A stretch of DNA of 64,000 bases from Pedobacter endophyticus (GCF_015679185.1 NZ_CP064939.1:1860001-1924000); one strand, 5' to 3'. Shown: positions 1 to 9,921, numbered from the stretch's first letter. Notes: generated by a model from the sequence alone, not told the origin. Made by a program: numbers and translations.

Positions 1-23
1 CAATACAAACATTTTTTATTCAT
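1..23 (-). CDS. HipA C-terminal kinase-like protein, 5' end only
   Basis: Only the first seven codons lie in the window; the gene continues past the left edge. An ATG at 21-23 overlaps the stop of the upstream HipA-N gene (ATGAATAA) and reads MNKKCLY followed by a TG that begins Cys or Trp. Stand-alone HipA C-terminal-domain proteins of Bacteroidota commonly begin with a KKCLYC-type segment, so the identity is inferred from this short match plus gene order (HTH protein, HipA_N protein, then this). HipA-type proteins are Ser/Thr kinases that act as toxins. Confidence is limited by the tiny visible portion. Confidence 0.5.
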
Positions 24-348
24 CGCTTTTAACCATTGGTCGAATACTTACAGCTCCAATACAATCTTGGCAACAAGCTAAAAGAAGCCCCATTCTATCC
101 TGTTGACGAATTTTCAAGGTTTCGGAGGCAATATCCAAGAGCCAGCCTTCGGGGATGAGACCTTCGAAGAAAGGAAATAACCTTTTTGCTACAAATTTCT
201 CTGCTTGTACAGGCATTGAAAATGTAATGAACATTTTCGGATAATCGTTTACATAATTGGTTTCATATTTAAATGTGTACTCACCGTCGTCGGTTTCTGT
301 AAGTATGCCCGCGAGTAATTCCTGATAGTAAACCTCTGCCTGTCTCAT
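16..348 (-). CDS. HipA N-terminal domain protein
   Basis: This 110-aa protein resembles the HipA N-terminal subdomain (HipA_N, couple_hipA). It has a beta-rich segment around residues 20-60 and the motif FFEGLIPEGWLLD at about 61-73, which is typical of that domain (LPEGW-like). Full-length HipA is about 400 aa, so this is the N-terminal piece of a split HipA, an arrangement common in Bacteroidota. Its start overlaps the end of the upstream HTH gene and its stop overlaps the next start at 23, so the three genes should be translationally coupled. In the HipBA family this part contacts the kinase core and HipB. The role in toxin-antitoxin control is inferred. Confidence 0.75.
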   Translation of the reverse strand: MRQAEVYYQELLAGILTETDDGEYTFKYETNYVNDYPKMFITFSMPVQAEKFVAKRLFPFFEGLIPEGWLLDIASETLKIRQQDRMGLLLACCQDCIGAVSIRPMVKSDE

Positions 349-575
349 ATCTCGCTTCCATCAGAACGGCTGTCTGCTTTAACCGGAGCCAAAACATATC
401 CAAACATTTCTAGCACCTGATTAACACTAGTTAAGTTTAGATTTTTTTTTCCCTGCTCAATTTTACGTATTACAGTAAGGGCCACTCCTGCCCTGTCAGC
501 AAACATTTCTTGCGTCAATCCTTCTTCTTTTCGCTTATTTTTTAAAAATTGTGCCAGGCTTTCCATTATACGCAT
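345..575 (-). CDS. XRE-family HTH protein, HipB-like antitoxin
   Basis: A 76-aa helix-turn-helix protein. Residues 6-60 form a Cro/C1-type HTH, with the pattern LTQEMFADRAGVALTVIRKIE followed by GKKNLNLTSVNQVLEMFGY, as in HipB-type antitoxins that precede HipA. ATG codons at 575 and 566 are both possible starts. A TAnnTTTG -7 element (TAAATTTG, 592-599 on the minus strand) lies just upstream. A 15-bp sequence repeated twice further upstream could be its own operator. It overlaps the HipA_N gene by four bases. Expected role: DNA-binding antitoxin and autorepressor of the hip module. Confidence 0.8.
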   Translation of the reverse strand: MRIMESLAQFLKNKRKEEGLTQEMFADRAGVALTVIRKIEQGKKNLNLTSVNQVLEMFGYVLAPVKADSRSDGSEI

Positions 576-591
576 TTACATCTATGTCACT

Positions 592-599
592 CAAATTTA
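592..599 (-). promoter_or_regulatory. -7 promoter element of the hip module
   Basis: Read on the minus strand this is TAAATTTG, an exact match to the Bacteroidota -7 consensus TAnnTTTG. It ends about 17 bases before the ATG at 575, which would give a short leader. No clear TTG -33 element is seen. Confidence 0.5.
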
Positions 600-600
600 A

Positions 601-667
601 TAAATTATATGTAAAAAGATATAAAATTCGAATTTTTCCGTAAATTATATGTAAAGGAATATAACTA
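601..667. repeat. Two direct repeats, candidate HipB operator
   Basis: The sequence TAAATTATATGTAAA occurs twice, near 600-615 and 642-656, each followed by a related (A)RGATATA/GGAATATA tail, about 41 bases apart. Both lie immediately upstream of the -7 element of the HTH gene. Paired repeats in this position are typical of autoregulated antitoxin promoters; binding by this HTH protein is inferred. Confidence 0.4.
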
Positions 668-692
668 ATAAATGATTAATCAGGCCCATCAG

Positions 693-1277
693 TTATTTTC
701 CCATCAACCGGGCAACATACTTACCTATAATATCGAATTCGAGGTTTACAGTATCACCCACCTGTACTTCTTGCAAATTGGTATGTTCGAAGGTGTATGG
801 AATAATGAAAACAGAGAACTCATCATCGGCAGAATTAACAACGGTTAAGCTTATTCCATTTACGCAGGCCGAACCTTTTTCGACAGTTACGTTACCTTTT
901 GAAGCATCATATTTAAAACGAAACTCCCAGCTTCCGTCAATTTCCTCACGTTTAATACAGGTTGCCGTCTGGTCTACATGTCCTTGTACAATATGTCCAT
1001 CTAAACGGGCATTCATTTGCATGCAACGTTCGAGGTTTACTTTGCTACCTACTTTTACACTTTTCAAATTCGTTTTATTCAGCGTTTCGTCGATAGCCGT
1101 TACCGTATGCGAATCATCGTTTAACGCTACAACTGTGAGGCAAACGCCGTTATGCGCCACGCTTTGGTCGATTTTTAGCTCGTGGCTAATGGCCGAAGAA
1201 ATGGTGAAGTGGATGTTGGTATGATCGTTTTTTATGGCTGTTACTTCGCCAAGTGTTTCTATAATTCCAGTGAACAT
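693..1277 (-). CDS. ribE: Riboflavin synthase, alpha chain
   Basis: Catalyses dismutation of two 6,7-dimethyl-8-ribityllumazine molecules to riboflavin in the cytoplasm, the last step of riboflavin synthesis. The 194 aa comprise two lumazine-binding barrels. The first starts with the invariant MFTGIIE and the second follows the HIVQGHVDQ motif at about residues 94-102; both halves contain the GVCLTV/GISLTV motif. Length is normal (about 195-215 aa). It stands alone here: no rib neighbours and no FMN riboswitch-like leader upstream. The TGGGAAAATAACTGATGGGCC just after the stop is not a strong terminator. The family is unambiguous. Confidence 0.96.
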   Translation of the reverse strand: MFTGIIETLGEVTAIKNDHTNIHFTISSAISHELKIDQSVAHNGVCLTVVALNDDSHTVTAIDETLNKTNLKSVKVGSKVNLERCMQMNARLDGHIVQGHVDQTATCIKREEIDGSWEFRFKYDASKGNVTVEKGSACVNGISLTVVNSADDEFSVFIIPYTFEHTNLQEVQVGDTVNLEFDIIGKYVARLMGK

Positions 1278-1370
1278 ATTTTAGTATCAGGTAGTAATGA
1301 GTATTGAGTATTGAGTATCAAGACATTCCAAATCGCCTTATTTATTCTGCATTCAACTTTGCATAGCAAA

Positions 1371-1466
1371 CTTCGGACTTTCGGCTTTTATTCGACTAAC
1401 AGGTTCTGCTTCTGACTTTGGACTACAGACTTCGGACTCCGGACTTTCCGACTTTCGGACTCCTTC
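1371..1466. repeat. Dispersed GGACTTCGGACT-type intergenic repeat
   Basis: The space between ribE and the biotin carboxylase gene is filled with iterated short words such as CTTCGGACT, CTCCGGACTTT and TTTCGGACTCC. The same words recur at about 3757-3792, 5929-6004, 6172-6209, 26075-26106, 26187-26205, 56401-56440 and 59228-59262, always between genes. At 1291-1318 there is also a small GAGTATT iteration. Confidence 0.7.
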
Positions 1467-2982
1467 AATTCTTCAATCGATTCCTTCTCCAATCAGAAGA
1501 TTGTTTTTTTGTTTCCGAAGGATTATCAACCCTTTTATTAGCCAAACTAAAAAGATTTGCACCAATAATTGCCGCAATTAATGCTTCATCTTCATGCTGC
1601 GTAGCTAAATTTTCGGGTTTGAAATACTTGTTTACAAAATGCGTGTCGAACTTGCCTGTTTTAAAAGCCTCGTGTTTCATCACAAAGCTACCAAAAGCCA
1701 GTGTAGTTTCTATCCCGGTAATCTCATATTCTTCAATAGCCCGTATCATCCTTTGGATGGCTTCATCGCGATCTTTACCGTGGGTAATCAGCTTTGCAAT
1801 CATCGGATCGTAATAAATCGGAATTTCCATTCCTTGCTCAAAGCCGTCGTCTATTCGGACGCCATTGCCTTTTGGCGTTTTATAAGTCCGGAGCGTACCG
1901 ATATCTGGCAAGAAATTGTTCTTCGGATCCTCGGCATAAACCCGCAATTCTACGGCATGTCCATTAATTGTTAAGTCTTCTTGCGAGAAGCTCAGCTTTT
2001 CTCCGGCTGCTATTTTAATTTGTTCTTTAACCAGGTCGACGCCGGTAATTAGTTCGGTAACCGGATGCTCCACCTGTAATCGCGTGTTCATTTCAAGGAA
2101 GAAAAAGTCGAGGTTTTCATCCAGAATAAATTCAACGGTGCCTGCGCCGGTGTAATTTACAGATCGGGCAACGTCGACCGCACATTTCCCCATAGCCGCC
2201 CTGATTTCTGGGCTAAGTACCGAAGAGGGTGCTTCTTCAACCACTTTTTGATGCCTGCGTTGCACCGAACATTCACGCTCAAACAGATGAACGATGTTTC
2301 CATGCGCATCGCCTAAAACCTGAATTTCAATGTGGCGTGGCGAGGTAACATAACGCTCGATAAATACCGATCCATCGCCAAAGGCCGAAGTGGCCTCACT
2401 TACGGCAAGCTGCATCTGCTCTTCAAAGTCTTCTGATCGCTCTACAATCCGCATGCCTTTTCCACCACCACCCGCAGCGGCTTTGATTAAGATGGGAAAG
2501 CCGACCTCAATGGCGGTCTGTTTGGCTTCGTTTACATCCTTAATAGCCTCTTCAGTGCCGGGAACCATCGGAATGTTATATTTGAGTGCGGCGGCCTTTG
2601 CCGATAGCTTGTTACCCATAATCTCCATCGCTTGTGGCGAAGGTCCAATTAAGATCAATCCGGCATCGGCAACCATTTGGGCAAAGCTGGCATTTTCTGA
2701 TAAAAACCCGTAACCAGGATGAATAGCCTCTGCGCCTGTTTTTTTGCAGGCTTCGATCATTTTTTCGCCAACCAGATAGCTCTGATTGGATGGGGCAGGG
2801 CCTATAAAAATGGCCTCATCTGCATAGCGAACATGCAATGCGTTCCGATCGGCTTCTGAAAATACAGCAACGGTTGCTATACCCATTTCCCTGGCCGACC
2901 GCATGATGCGGAGTGCAATTTCGCCTCTGTTGGCAATCAGGATTTTGGAGATTTGGGTTTGGTATTTGGAGTTTTCTAACAT
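1465..2982 (-). CDS. accC: Biotin carboxylase subunit of an acyl-CoA carboxylase
   Basis: ATP-grasp biotin carboxylase: ATP and bicarbonate carboxylate the biotin of a carrier protein, feeding malonyl-CoA (or propionyl-CoA) carboxylation. The 505 aa show the N-terminal fold (KILIANRGEIALRI, residues 13-26), the glycine-rich ATP loop KAAAGGGGKG (167-176) and the catalytic EMNTRLQVEH (296-305). A standard biotin carboxylase ends near residue 450. The remaining roughly 50 residues are charged, resemble no known domain, and run into the dispersed repeat, so the true family boundary is earlier. No biotin carrier or carboxyltransferase gene is adjacent, so acetyl-CoA versus propionyl-CoA carboxylase cannot be decided from context. 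Confidence 0.9.
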   Translation of the reverse strand: MLENSKYQTQISKILIANRGEIALRIMRSAREMGIATVAVFSEADRNALHVRYADEAIFIGPAPSNQSYLVGEKMIEACKKTGAEAIHPGYGFLSENASFAQMVADAGLILIGPSPQAMEIMGNKLSAKAAALKYNIPMVPGTEEAIKDVNEAKQTAIEVGFPILIKAAAGGGGKGMRIVERSEDFEEQMQLAVSEATSAFGDGSVFIERYVTSPRHIEIQVLGDAHGNIVHLFERECSVQRRHQKVVEEAPSSVLSPEIRAAMGKCAVDVARSVNYTGAGTVEFILDENLDFFFLEMNTRLQVEHPVTELITGVDLVKEQIKIAAGEKLSFSQEDLTINGHAVELRVYAEDPKNNFLPDIGTLRTYKTPKGNGVRIDDGFEQGMEIPIYYDPMIAKLITHGKDRDEAIQRMIRAIEEYEITGIETTLAFGSFVMKHEAFKTGKFDTHFVNKYFKPENLATQHEDEALIAAIIGANLFSLANKRVDNPSETKKQSSDWRRNRLKN

Positions 2983-3258
2983 TTGGTTTTAAGATGTCTT
3001 AAGTTGTCGATTCTGGATTAAAGATTTGTATCCTAAATGATATCTTTACTGTTAACAATTGCTTTATAATATATACATGAACTATCGTCACCCTGATCCC
3101 ATATTTATCGGATTTATTTCAGGGTCTTTATAGCAAGAAAGATGCGCCTGTCTCATAAAGTTAAATCCTATATAAATGTGTACGAATATACTTAAATCAA
3201 TCAATAAAGAGGTGTTGGGCTGTACGGAGGATTAGCCAGCGCACAGCAGGAAGCCTTT
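2983..3258. other. Intergenic stretch without a gene
   Basis: No supported coding sequence. A weak inverted repeat (ACCCTGA near 3092 with TTTCAGGGT near 3118) of the kind that is dispersed in these genomes is present. The final 20 bases lead into the tandem array with the canonical CCTTTCGACTCCGCTCAAGG entry. Confidence 0.5.
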
Positions 3259-3728
3259 CGACTCCGCTCAAGGTGACAACCGACTCCGCTCAAGGTGACA
3301 ACCACTCCGCTTAAGGTAACAACCACTCCGCTCAAGGTACCAACCACTCCGCTCAAGGTGACAACCACTCCGCTCAAGGTGACAACCACTCCGCTCAAGG
3401 TGACAACCGACTCCGCTCAAGGTAATAACCACTCCGCTCAAGGTAACAACCACTCCGCTCAAGGTGACAACCGACTCCGCTCAAGGTGACAACCGACTCC
3501 GTCCAAGGTGACAACCACTCCGCTCAAGGTAACAACCACTCCGCTCAAGGTGACAACCACTCCGCTCAAGGTGACAACCGACTCCGCTCAAGGTGACAAC
3601 CGACTCCGTCCAAGGTGACAACCACTCCGCTCAAGGTAACAACCACTCCGCTCAAGGTGACAACCACTCCGCTCAAGGTGACAACCGACTCCGCTCAAGG
3701 TAACAACCACTCCGCTCAAGGTAACAAC
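3259..3728. repeat. Tandem array, 22 units of 21/22 bp
   Basis: The array consists of exactly 22 units: 14 of 21 bp (CACTCCGCTCAAGGTGACAAC and variants) and 8 of 22 bp that begin CGACT instead of CACT, together 470 bp. Variation is limited to GTGACAAC versus GTAACAAC, one GTACCAAC, one GTAATAAC, GCTTAAGG once and GTCCAAGG twice. Units 11-15 and 16-20 form an identical pattern, a higher-order repeat of about 107 bp. Reading frames through the array are open on both strands but encode only the repeat and have no support as genes. Confidence 0.95.
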
Positions 3729-3798
3729 CGGCCAGGCATTTTATGATTGAAGCAACTAGACTTCGGACTAAAGACTAACGACTTCGGACTCTCTTTTA

Positions 3799-4821
3799 CT
3801 ACAAATGTAATATGATTTCAATCGCTCTATCAATCATTGCAGGCGTTAAATCTAAATGGGTAACCAGGCGAATTGTACTTGCGCTGGTTGCATTACACAA
3901 TAATCCCTTGTCATTTAAACGATCAACAGTTTGTGCCGCCGTTCCCGGCGCTACCTCAAATACCACAATGTTGGTTTCAACAGGCATGATGGATTTCACG
4001 TAACTTGTTCGTGCCAGCGCAATTGCCAGTGCTTTTGCATGATCGTGATCTTCTTTTAGGCGATCGACATGGTGGTCTAAAGCATAAATACCGGCCGCTG
4101 CCAAAAAGCCCGCTTGCCTCATACCGCCGCCAAAGGCTTTTCTGATTTTACGTGCCTTATGAATGGTGGCCTTTGTGCCGAGCAATACCGAACCTACTGG
4201 CGCACCCAATCCCTTGGATAAACAAACTGAAATTCCATCAAAATATTTCCCATAATCGTGCGCATTATCGCCAGTTGCAACCAAAGCATTAAAAACCCGG
4301 GCACCATCTAAATGCAGCTTTAAGCCCTTTATATTACATAGATGATGAATCGGCGCAATTTGCGACAGCGTATAACAGGCACCACCACCCTTATTAACGG
4401 TATTTTCGAGTACCACCAGGCTCGAGTTAGGATAATGGATATTGTCTTCATTAATTTCAGGTTCGATGAGTTCGGGTGTCAATATGCCTCGCTCGCCATG
4501 TAGCAGCCTCACCGATGCGGCAGAATGGAAAGCGATACCGCCAATTTCATACCGATAAACATGTGCCGTTTGATCGCAAATTACCTCGTCCATCGGCTGC
4601 GTAAAACACTTAATCGCGATCTGGTTCGTCATAGTTCCGGATGGACAAAACAAACCGGCCTCCATATTAAAGGTATGGGCCAATTTTGTTTCCAGTGCAT
4701 GCACGGTTTCGTCTTCGCCAAAAACATCATCGCCGACTTTTGCGCTCATCATTGCATCGAGCATCCCGGCAGTGGGCCGGGTTACTGTGTCGCTTCTGAA
4801 GTCTAAAATTTCTTTATTCAT
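3799..4821 (-). CDS. ltaE: Low-specificity L-threonine aldolase
   Basis: PLP-dependent enzyme cleaving L-threonine/allo-threonine to glycine and acetaldehyde. The 340 aa carry the family start LDFRSDTVTRPT (residues 7-18), FGEDETV (34-40), His87 that stacks on PLP, the LDGAR motif (171-175) and the PLP lysine Lys203 in LSKGLGAPVG. Length is normal (about 330-350). The gene is monocistronic and divergent from the kinase gene at 5040. The shared 218-bp region contains a Nudix-regulator-type operator about 100 bp upstream of this start, so it may share that control. Confidence 0.93.
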   Translation of the reverse strand: MNKEILDFRSDTVTRPTAGMLDAMMSAKVGDDVFGEDETVHALETKLAHTFNMEAGLFCPSGTMTNQIAIKCFTQPMDEVICDQTAHVYRYEIGGIAFHSAASVRLLHGERGILTPELIEPEINEDNIHYPNSSLVVLENTVNKGGGACYTLSQIAPIHHLCNIKGLKLHLDGARVFNALVATGDNAHDYGKYFDGISVCLSKGLGAPVGSVLLGTKATIHKARKIRKAFGGGMRQAGFLAAAGIYALDHHVDRLKEDHDHAKALAIALARTSYVKSIMPVETNIVVFEVAPGTAAQTVDRLNDKGLLCNATSASTIRLVTHLDLTPAMIDRAIEIILHL

Positions 4822-4917
4822 TACTATTTGCTTGTAAAATATTTTTTACCATTTACAAAAAGACCAATGCCTTTTCGGGTATAATTTTAAGGTTTTTAGT
4901 CAATTAAGCCCGTTATA

Positions 4918-4939
4918 TAGTGTATTTTTTACACACTTA
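4918..4939. promoter_or_regulatory. Operator-like palindrome, site 1 (GTGTA-N5-TACAC)
   Basis: The core is GTGTA (4920-4924), TTTTT, TACAC (4930-4934). It lies between the divergent threonine aldolase and kinase genes. The same core with the same 5-bp spacing recurs at 6979-6993 and 10232-10246. A weak -7 element for the kinase (TACTTTTA, 5006-5013) is about 75 bp downstream, so at this site the operator does not overlap the obvious promoter. Confidence 0.6.
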
Positions 4940-5039
4940 AATTCACATAACAATAAATTGTTAAAAAATTATTAAAAAAAAGGATACAAAATATAAGAGT
5001 TTTTATACTTTTATCGTGCTAAAACCAAAAATAAATAAA

Positions 5040-5900
5040 ATGATAGTAATTGCAGACGGTGGATCGACCAAAACAAATTGGTGTCTGATTAACGAGGCCG
5101 GCAGAAAAATTTACTTTAACACCGAGGGTTACAATCCATATTTTTCGAAAGGAGAATACATTGTAAAGTCCTTAAATGAAACTCTTCCAGACCACTTGGA
5201 GAGAGAAAAACTTACAGGAGTTTATTACTACGGTGCCGGATGCTCTACGCCAGGGAATGTGAAGATTGTGGCGGATGCCATGAAACAAATCTTTATCAAT
5301 GCCGAAGTGTTTGTTGGTCATGATTTACTTGCCTCTTGCAGAGCGCTTCTTGGAAACGAGCCAGGATTTGCAGCTATTTTAGGTACAGGAACCAATTCAT
5401 GCTTATACGATGGCACGGAAATTACCATGAACATCGATTCTTTAGGTTACTTTTTGGGTGATGAAGGAAGCGGATCGTTTATTGGAAAACGTATTTTGAG
5501 CGACTACATGAAAGGTTACATGCCGAAAGGCTTACGTGAAGCCTTTTACGATAACTATGCCTTAACAAACGAAGATATTTTCGATAATATTTACAACAAA
5601 CCTTTACCAAACCGTTTCTGCGCCAGCTTTAGTAAATTCCTTTACGATTTTAAAGACAATTACGAAGATTATGCATTCAGCACCATCGATTATGCCTTTA
5701 CCGCATTTTTTGAAGCCCTGGTAATTCATTATCCAAACTATAAAGATCATAAATTAAACTGTGTAGGTTCTGTAGGTTACAGTTTCCGCGACATTTTAAG
5801 CATTGTTGCCGATCGTTACGAAATGGGCGTTGGCAAAATTATCCGCTCGCCAATAGATGATTTAGTGCATTATCACCTGGAGTTGGCGCCGAAAGGGTAG
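5040..5900 (+). CDS. BadF/BadG-family sugar kinase, N-acetylglucosamine kinase-like
   Basis: Actin-fold (ASKHA) kinase of the BadF/BadG/BcrA family, which includes N-acetylglucosamine and glucosamine kinases; ATP-dependent phosphorylation of an amino sugar is inferred. From the ATG at 5040 it is 286 aa. Phosphate-1 loop is ADGGSTKTNW (residues 5-14), catalytic-type Asp95 lies in GHDLLAS, phosphate-2 loop is GTGTNS (115-120), and DEGSGSFIGK spans 141-150. A GTG at 5016 would add eight residues, but the A-rich ATG at 5040 precedes the conserved beta strand directly and is preferred. It aligns without gaps over the first 150 residues with the protein at 8000. The operator-like site at 4918-4939 lies upstream. 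Confidence 0.85.
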   Translation: MIVIADGGSTKTNWCLINEAGRKIYFNTEGYNPYFSKGEYIVKSLNETLPDHLEREKLTGVYYYGAGCSTPGNVKIVADAMKQIFINAEVFVGHDLLASCRALLGNEPGFAAILGTGTNSCLYDGTEITMNIDSLGYFLGDEGSGSFIGKRILSDYMKGYMPKGLREAFYDNYALTNEDIFDNIYNKPLPNRFCASFSKFLYDFKDNYEDYAFSTIDYAFTAFFEALVIHYPNYKDHKLNCVGSVGYSFRDILSIVADRYEMGVGKIIRSPIDDLVHYHLELAPKG

Positions 5901-6095
5901 TTTTTAGAAAGCAGAGAGCTAAAAGCTTAAAGTCCGGAGTCTTTAGTCCGAAGTCTTTAGTCCGATTTCCGAAGATAAAAGCTGAAAGTCCGAAAGTCCG
6001 GGGTCCGAAGATTAAACGCAAAGATTAAACGCAAAGATCAAAGCAAAAAGACTAAAATTTGAAGTGAAAAGCGAACGCTTAAAGCAAACTCATAG
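5901..6095. repeat. Dispersed short repeats downstream of the kinase
   Basis: No gene. Contains iterated AGTCCGAAGTCTTTAGTCCG-type words (5929-6004) and a 13-base AGATTAAACGCAA direct repeat (about 6009-6034). Confidence 0.6.
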
Positions 6096-6132
6096 AAAAA
6101 ACCCTGATTTGAAATTTCAAATCAGGGTTTTT
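6096..6132. terminator. Bidirectional terminator between converging genes
   Basis: A near-perfect palindrome: AAAACCCTGATTTGAAA pairs with TTTCAAATCAGGGTTTTT. It is flanked by A and T runs, so it can act on both strands, ending the kinase (plus) and the Nudix regulator (minus) transcripts. Confidence 0.85.
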
Positions 6133-6212
6133 CATTTATAACACTATGCAATTCGGCTTTCTTCTCTGCATCCAGACTTCGGACCTCCGACATCGGACTT
6201 TCCGACTTTAAA

Positions 6213-6902
6213 TTAAAAAGAAATCTCCTTACCGAAAAGCTTGGCGTATTTTCGTTTATCAAATCGGTATAATGTGGCTGCACGATAGGAAACTCCCTTT
6301 TGTTTTTCATCGAGCTCTTTAAGCACGCCGAAACTAACAATCTTCTTTCTAAAGTTTCGTTTATCGAGCTTTTTGCCCAAAACCAGTTCATAAACGTGTT
6401 GCAACTGCGTTAACGTAAATTTTTCTGGTAAAAGTTCGAAAGCAATGGGTTGGTGTTTAATCCGACGCTTTATCTTTTCGAGCCCTTTATCGTAAATTTT
6501 CTGGTGGTCAAATGCGAGTTTCGGCAAATCGGTAATTGGCAACCAGTTTGCACGTTTCGCATAGGTACTAATCGGGCGAAGTTCCTTATCGCCACCTAAA
6601 CGGATCAATGCATAATAAGCAAGCGTAATTACCCTTCCCTGCGGGTGCCGGTTCGGGTCGCCAAAAGCATAGTATTGTTCCATATATATACCCCGTAAAC
6701 CAGTAAGTTCATATAAAATCCGGGAAGCTGATTGATCAAGACTTTCATCAGGGCCAACAATGTTACCGGGCAGTGCCCACCAATCTTTAAATGGCTCTTC
6801 ATTTCTTTCAATTAAAAGGATTTTCAGCTCCTTTCCATCAAATCCAAACAAAACACAATCTATCGAGAATACTGAATCTAAATGAGGTAAAATTTGTTCC
6901 AA
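6213..6902 (-). CDS. Nudix-related transcriptional regulator, NrtR-like
   Basis: A 229-aa protein with an N-terminal Nudix fold (about residues 8-140) and a C-terminal winged helix (about 160-229, FTLTQLQHVYELVLGKKLDK then RNFRKK), the layout of NrtR/AraR-type regulators. The Nudix box at about 46-68 is degenerate: Asn replaces the second Gly of GG, and the REUXEE core reads RILYEL. Both key Glu positions are therefore lost and hydrolysis is unlikely. In the family the dead Nudix domain senses a nucleotide-sugar or sugar ligand; the ligand here is unknown. The gene is divergent from pfkA. The palindrome at 6977-6998 lies in the intergenic region about 75 bp from its start, which fits autoregulation and local control of sugar genes. 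Confidence 0.85.
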   Translation of the reverse strand: MEQILPHLDSVFSIDCVLFGFDGKELKILLIERNEEPFKDWWALPGNIVGPDESLDQSASRILYELTGLRGIYMEQYYAFGDPNRHPQGRVITLAYYALIRLGGDKELRPISTYAKRANWLPITDLPKLAFDHQKIYDKGLEKIKRRIKHQPIAFELLPEKFTLTQLQHVYELVLGKKLDKRNFRKKIVSFGVLKELDEKQKGVSYRAATLYRFDKRKYAKLFGKEISF

Positions 6903-6976
6903 AGTAAAATTTGATTATTTTAAGCAGATAAAGGTATGACTTTCAATATTAAGTAAAAAAAATAAAAAAAATTACT

Positions 6977-6998
6977 TAGTGTAAAAATTACACACTAT
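6977..6998. promoter_or_regulatory. Operator-like palindrome, site 2, in the pfkA promoter
   Basis: The core is GTGTA (6979-6983), AAAAT, TACAC (6989-6993), embedded in TTAGTGTA...TACACACTA. The pfkA -7-like element TATATTCG starts at 6996, so the palindrome fills the space between the -33 and -7 positions. A protein bound here would block RNA polymerase. Confidence 0.7.
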
Positions 6999-7003
6999 AT
7001 TCG
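6996..7003 (+). promoter_or_regulatory. -7-like element of the pfkA operon
   Basis: TATATTCG differs from TAnnTTTG in one base and ends ten bases before the pfkA ATG. The mRNA would have a leader of only about six bases. Confidence 0.45.
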
Positions 7004-7013
7004 TAGTATAAAA

Positions 7014-7999
7014 ATGGAGCCAAATATCAAAAATATAGCTGTACTTACTTCTGGAGGCGATGCCCCGGGAATGAATGCGGCAATAAGAGCTGTTGTTCGT
7101 ACCGGAATTTACCATGGCATTAATATGTTCGGTGTAATGCAAGGTTATCAGGGTTTAATTACCGACAACATAAAACCAATGGACGCCCGTTCTGTAAGCA
7201 ATATTTTACACCTGGGTGGAACCATACTAAAAACAGCACGCTGTTTAGAGTTTAAAACCGACGAAGGACAACAAATTGCCTATAATAACCTGAAAAAAAA
7301 TGACATTGATGGTTTGGTTGTTATTGGCGGCGACGGAACGTTTACCGGTGCCAAACGCTTCTCTGAAACGTTCGGTGTAAAGGTTATAGGCATTCCGGGT
7401 ACCATTGATAACGATTTGGTTGGGTCTGACTTTACGCTGGGCTACGATACCGCTATTAATACAGTAATTGAGGCCATCGATAAAATCAGGGATACGGCTG
7501 ATGCACACGATCGTTTATTTTTTATCGAGGTGATGGGTCGCGATTCGGGTTGTATAGCCTTGAGAAGCGCTATTGCCACGGGCGCAGAGGCTGTATTATT
7601 GCCCGAACGTGAAACAAGCGTAACCGAATTGATCGAGAAACTGGCGTTGGGTGCAGCCACAAAAAAATCGTCGAGTATTGTAATTGTAGCGGAAGGACAT
7701 AAACAAGGCGGTGCTTACGATATTGCAAAGCGGGTTAAAGAAACCTTTGATCATTACGATACCAAAGTAACCATTCTCGGCCACCTGCAACGCGGCGGTA
7801 GTCCGAGCAGTTTCGATAGAATTTTAGGCAGCAGGCTTGGTTTTGCAGCGGTTAATGCGTTAATTGCAGGTAAAACAGAACAAATGGTTGGCCTAAAAGG
7901 CAACGAAATACAAATGACAAGCATTACTGAGGCCTTAACCTCGCATAGTTTTAAACTAGAGCCAGATTTGATGGAGATGACGGAGGTACTTTCTATATA

Positions 8000-8000
<1 letters not shown>
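7014..8000 (+). CDS. pfkA: ATP-dependent 6-phosphofructokinase
   Basis: Phosphorylates fructose-6-phosphate to fructose-1,6-bisphosphate, the committed step of glycolysis, in the cytoplasm. The 328 aa show SGGDAPGMNAAIR (residues 13-25), GGDGT (105-109), where Gly rather than Asp at the fourth place indicates ATP and not pyrophosphate, PGTIDND (128-134) with the catalytic Asp, and MGRDSG (174-179). Length is standard (about 320-330). The stop codon shares a base with the start of the next gene (TAATG), so the second kinase-like gene is translationally coupled; gap follows. The operator at 6977-6998 suggests control by the divergent Nudix regulator. Confidence 0.96.
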
Positions 8001-9851
<1,851 letters not shown>

Positions 9852-9883
9852 AAAAGAGTTTTTAACTAATTATTAGGCTTTTT

Positions 9884-9921
9884 AAAGGCAGTATTCGAAA
9901 AGAATGCTGCCTTTTATTTTT
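9884..9921 (+). terminator. Terminator of the pfkA-gap operon
   Basis: The stem AAAGGCAGTATTC / GAATGCTGCCTTT (9884-9896 and 9902-9914, one G.T pair) has a 5-base loop and is followed by TATTTTT. Confidence 0.9.

Noticed and set aside
778..1224. 148-codon plus-strand frame opposite ribE
   Set aside because: Antisense shadow of a clear riboflavin synthase gene; no recognisable product.
1278..1465. FMN riboswitch upstream of ribE
   Set aside because: The region holds only short repeats; no conserved RFN-type segments were found.
3201..3489. Open reading frames on both strands across the 21/22-bp array (SGVVVTL- and TTTPLKV-type repeats)
   Set aside because: They only translate the tandem repeat; the frame shifts between 21- and 22-bp units and there is no start context or family similarity.
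5016..5039. GTG start adding MLKPKINK to the kinase
   Set aside because: The added residues are absent from the aligned paralogue; the ATG at 5040 is directly before the conserved strand.
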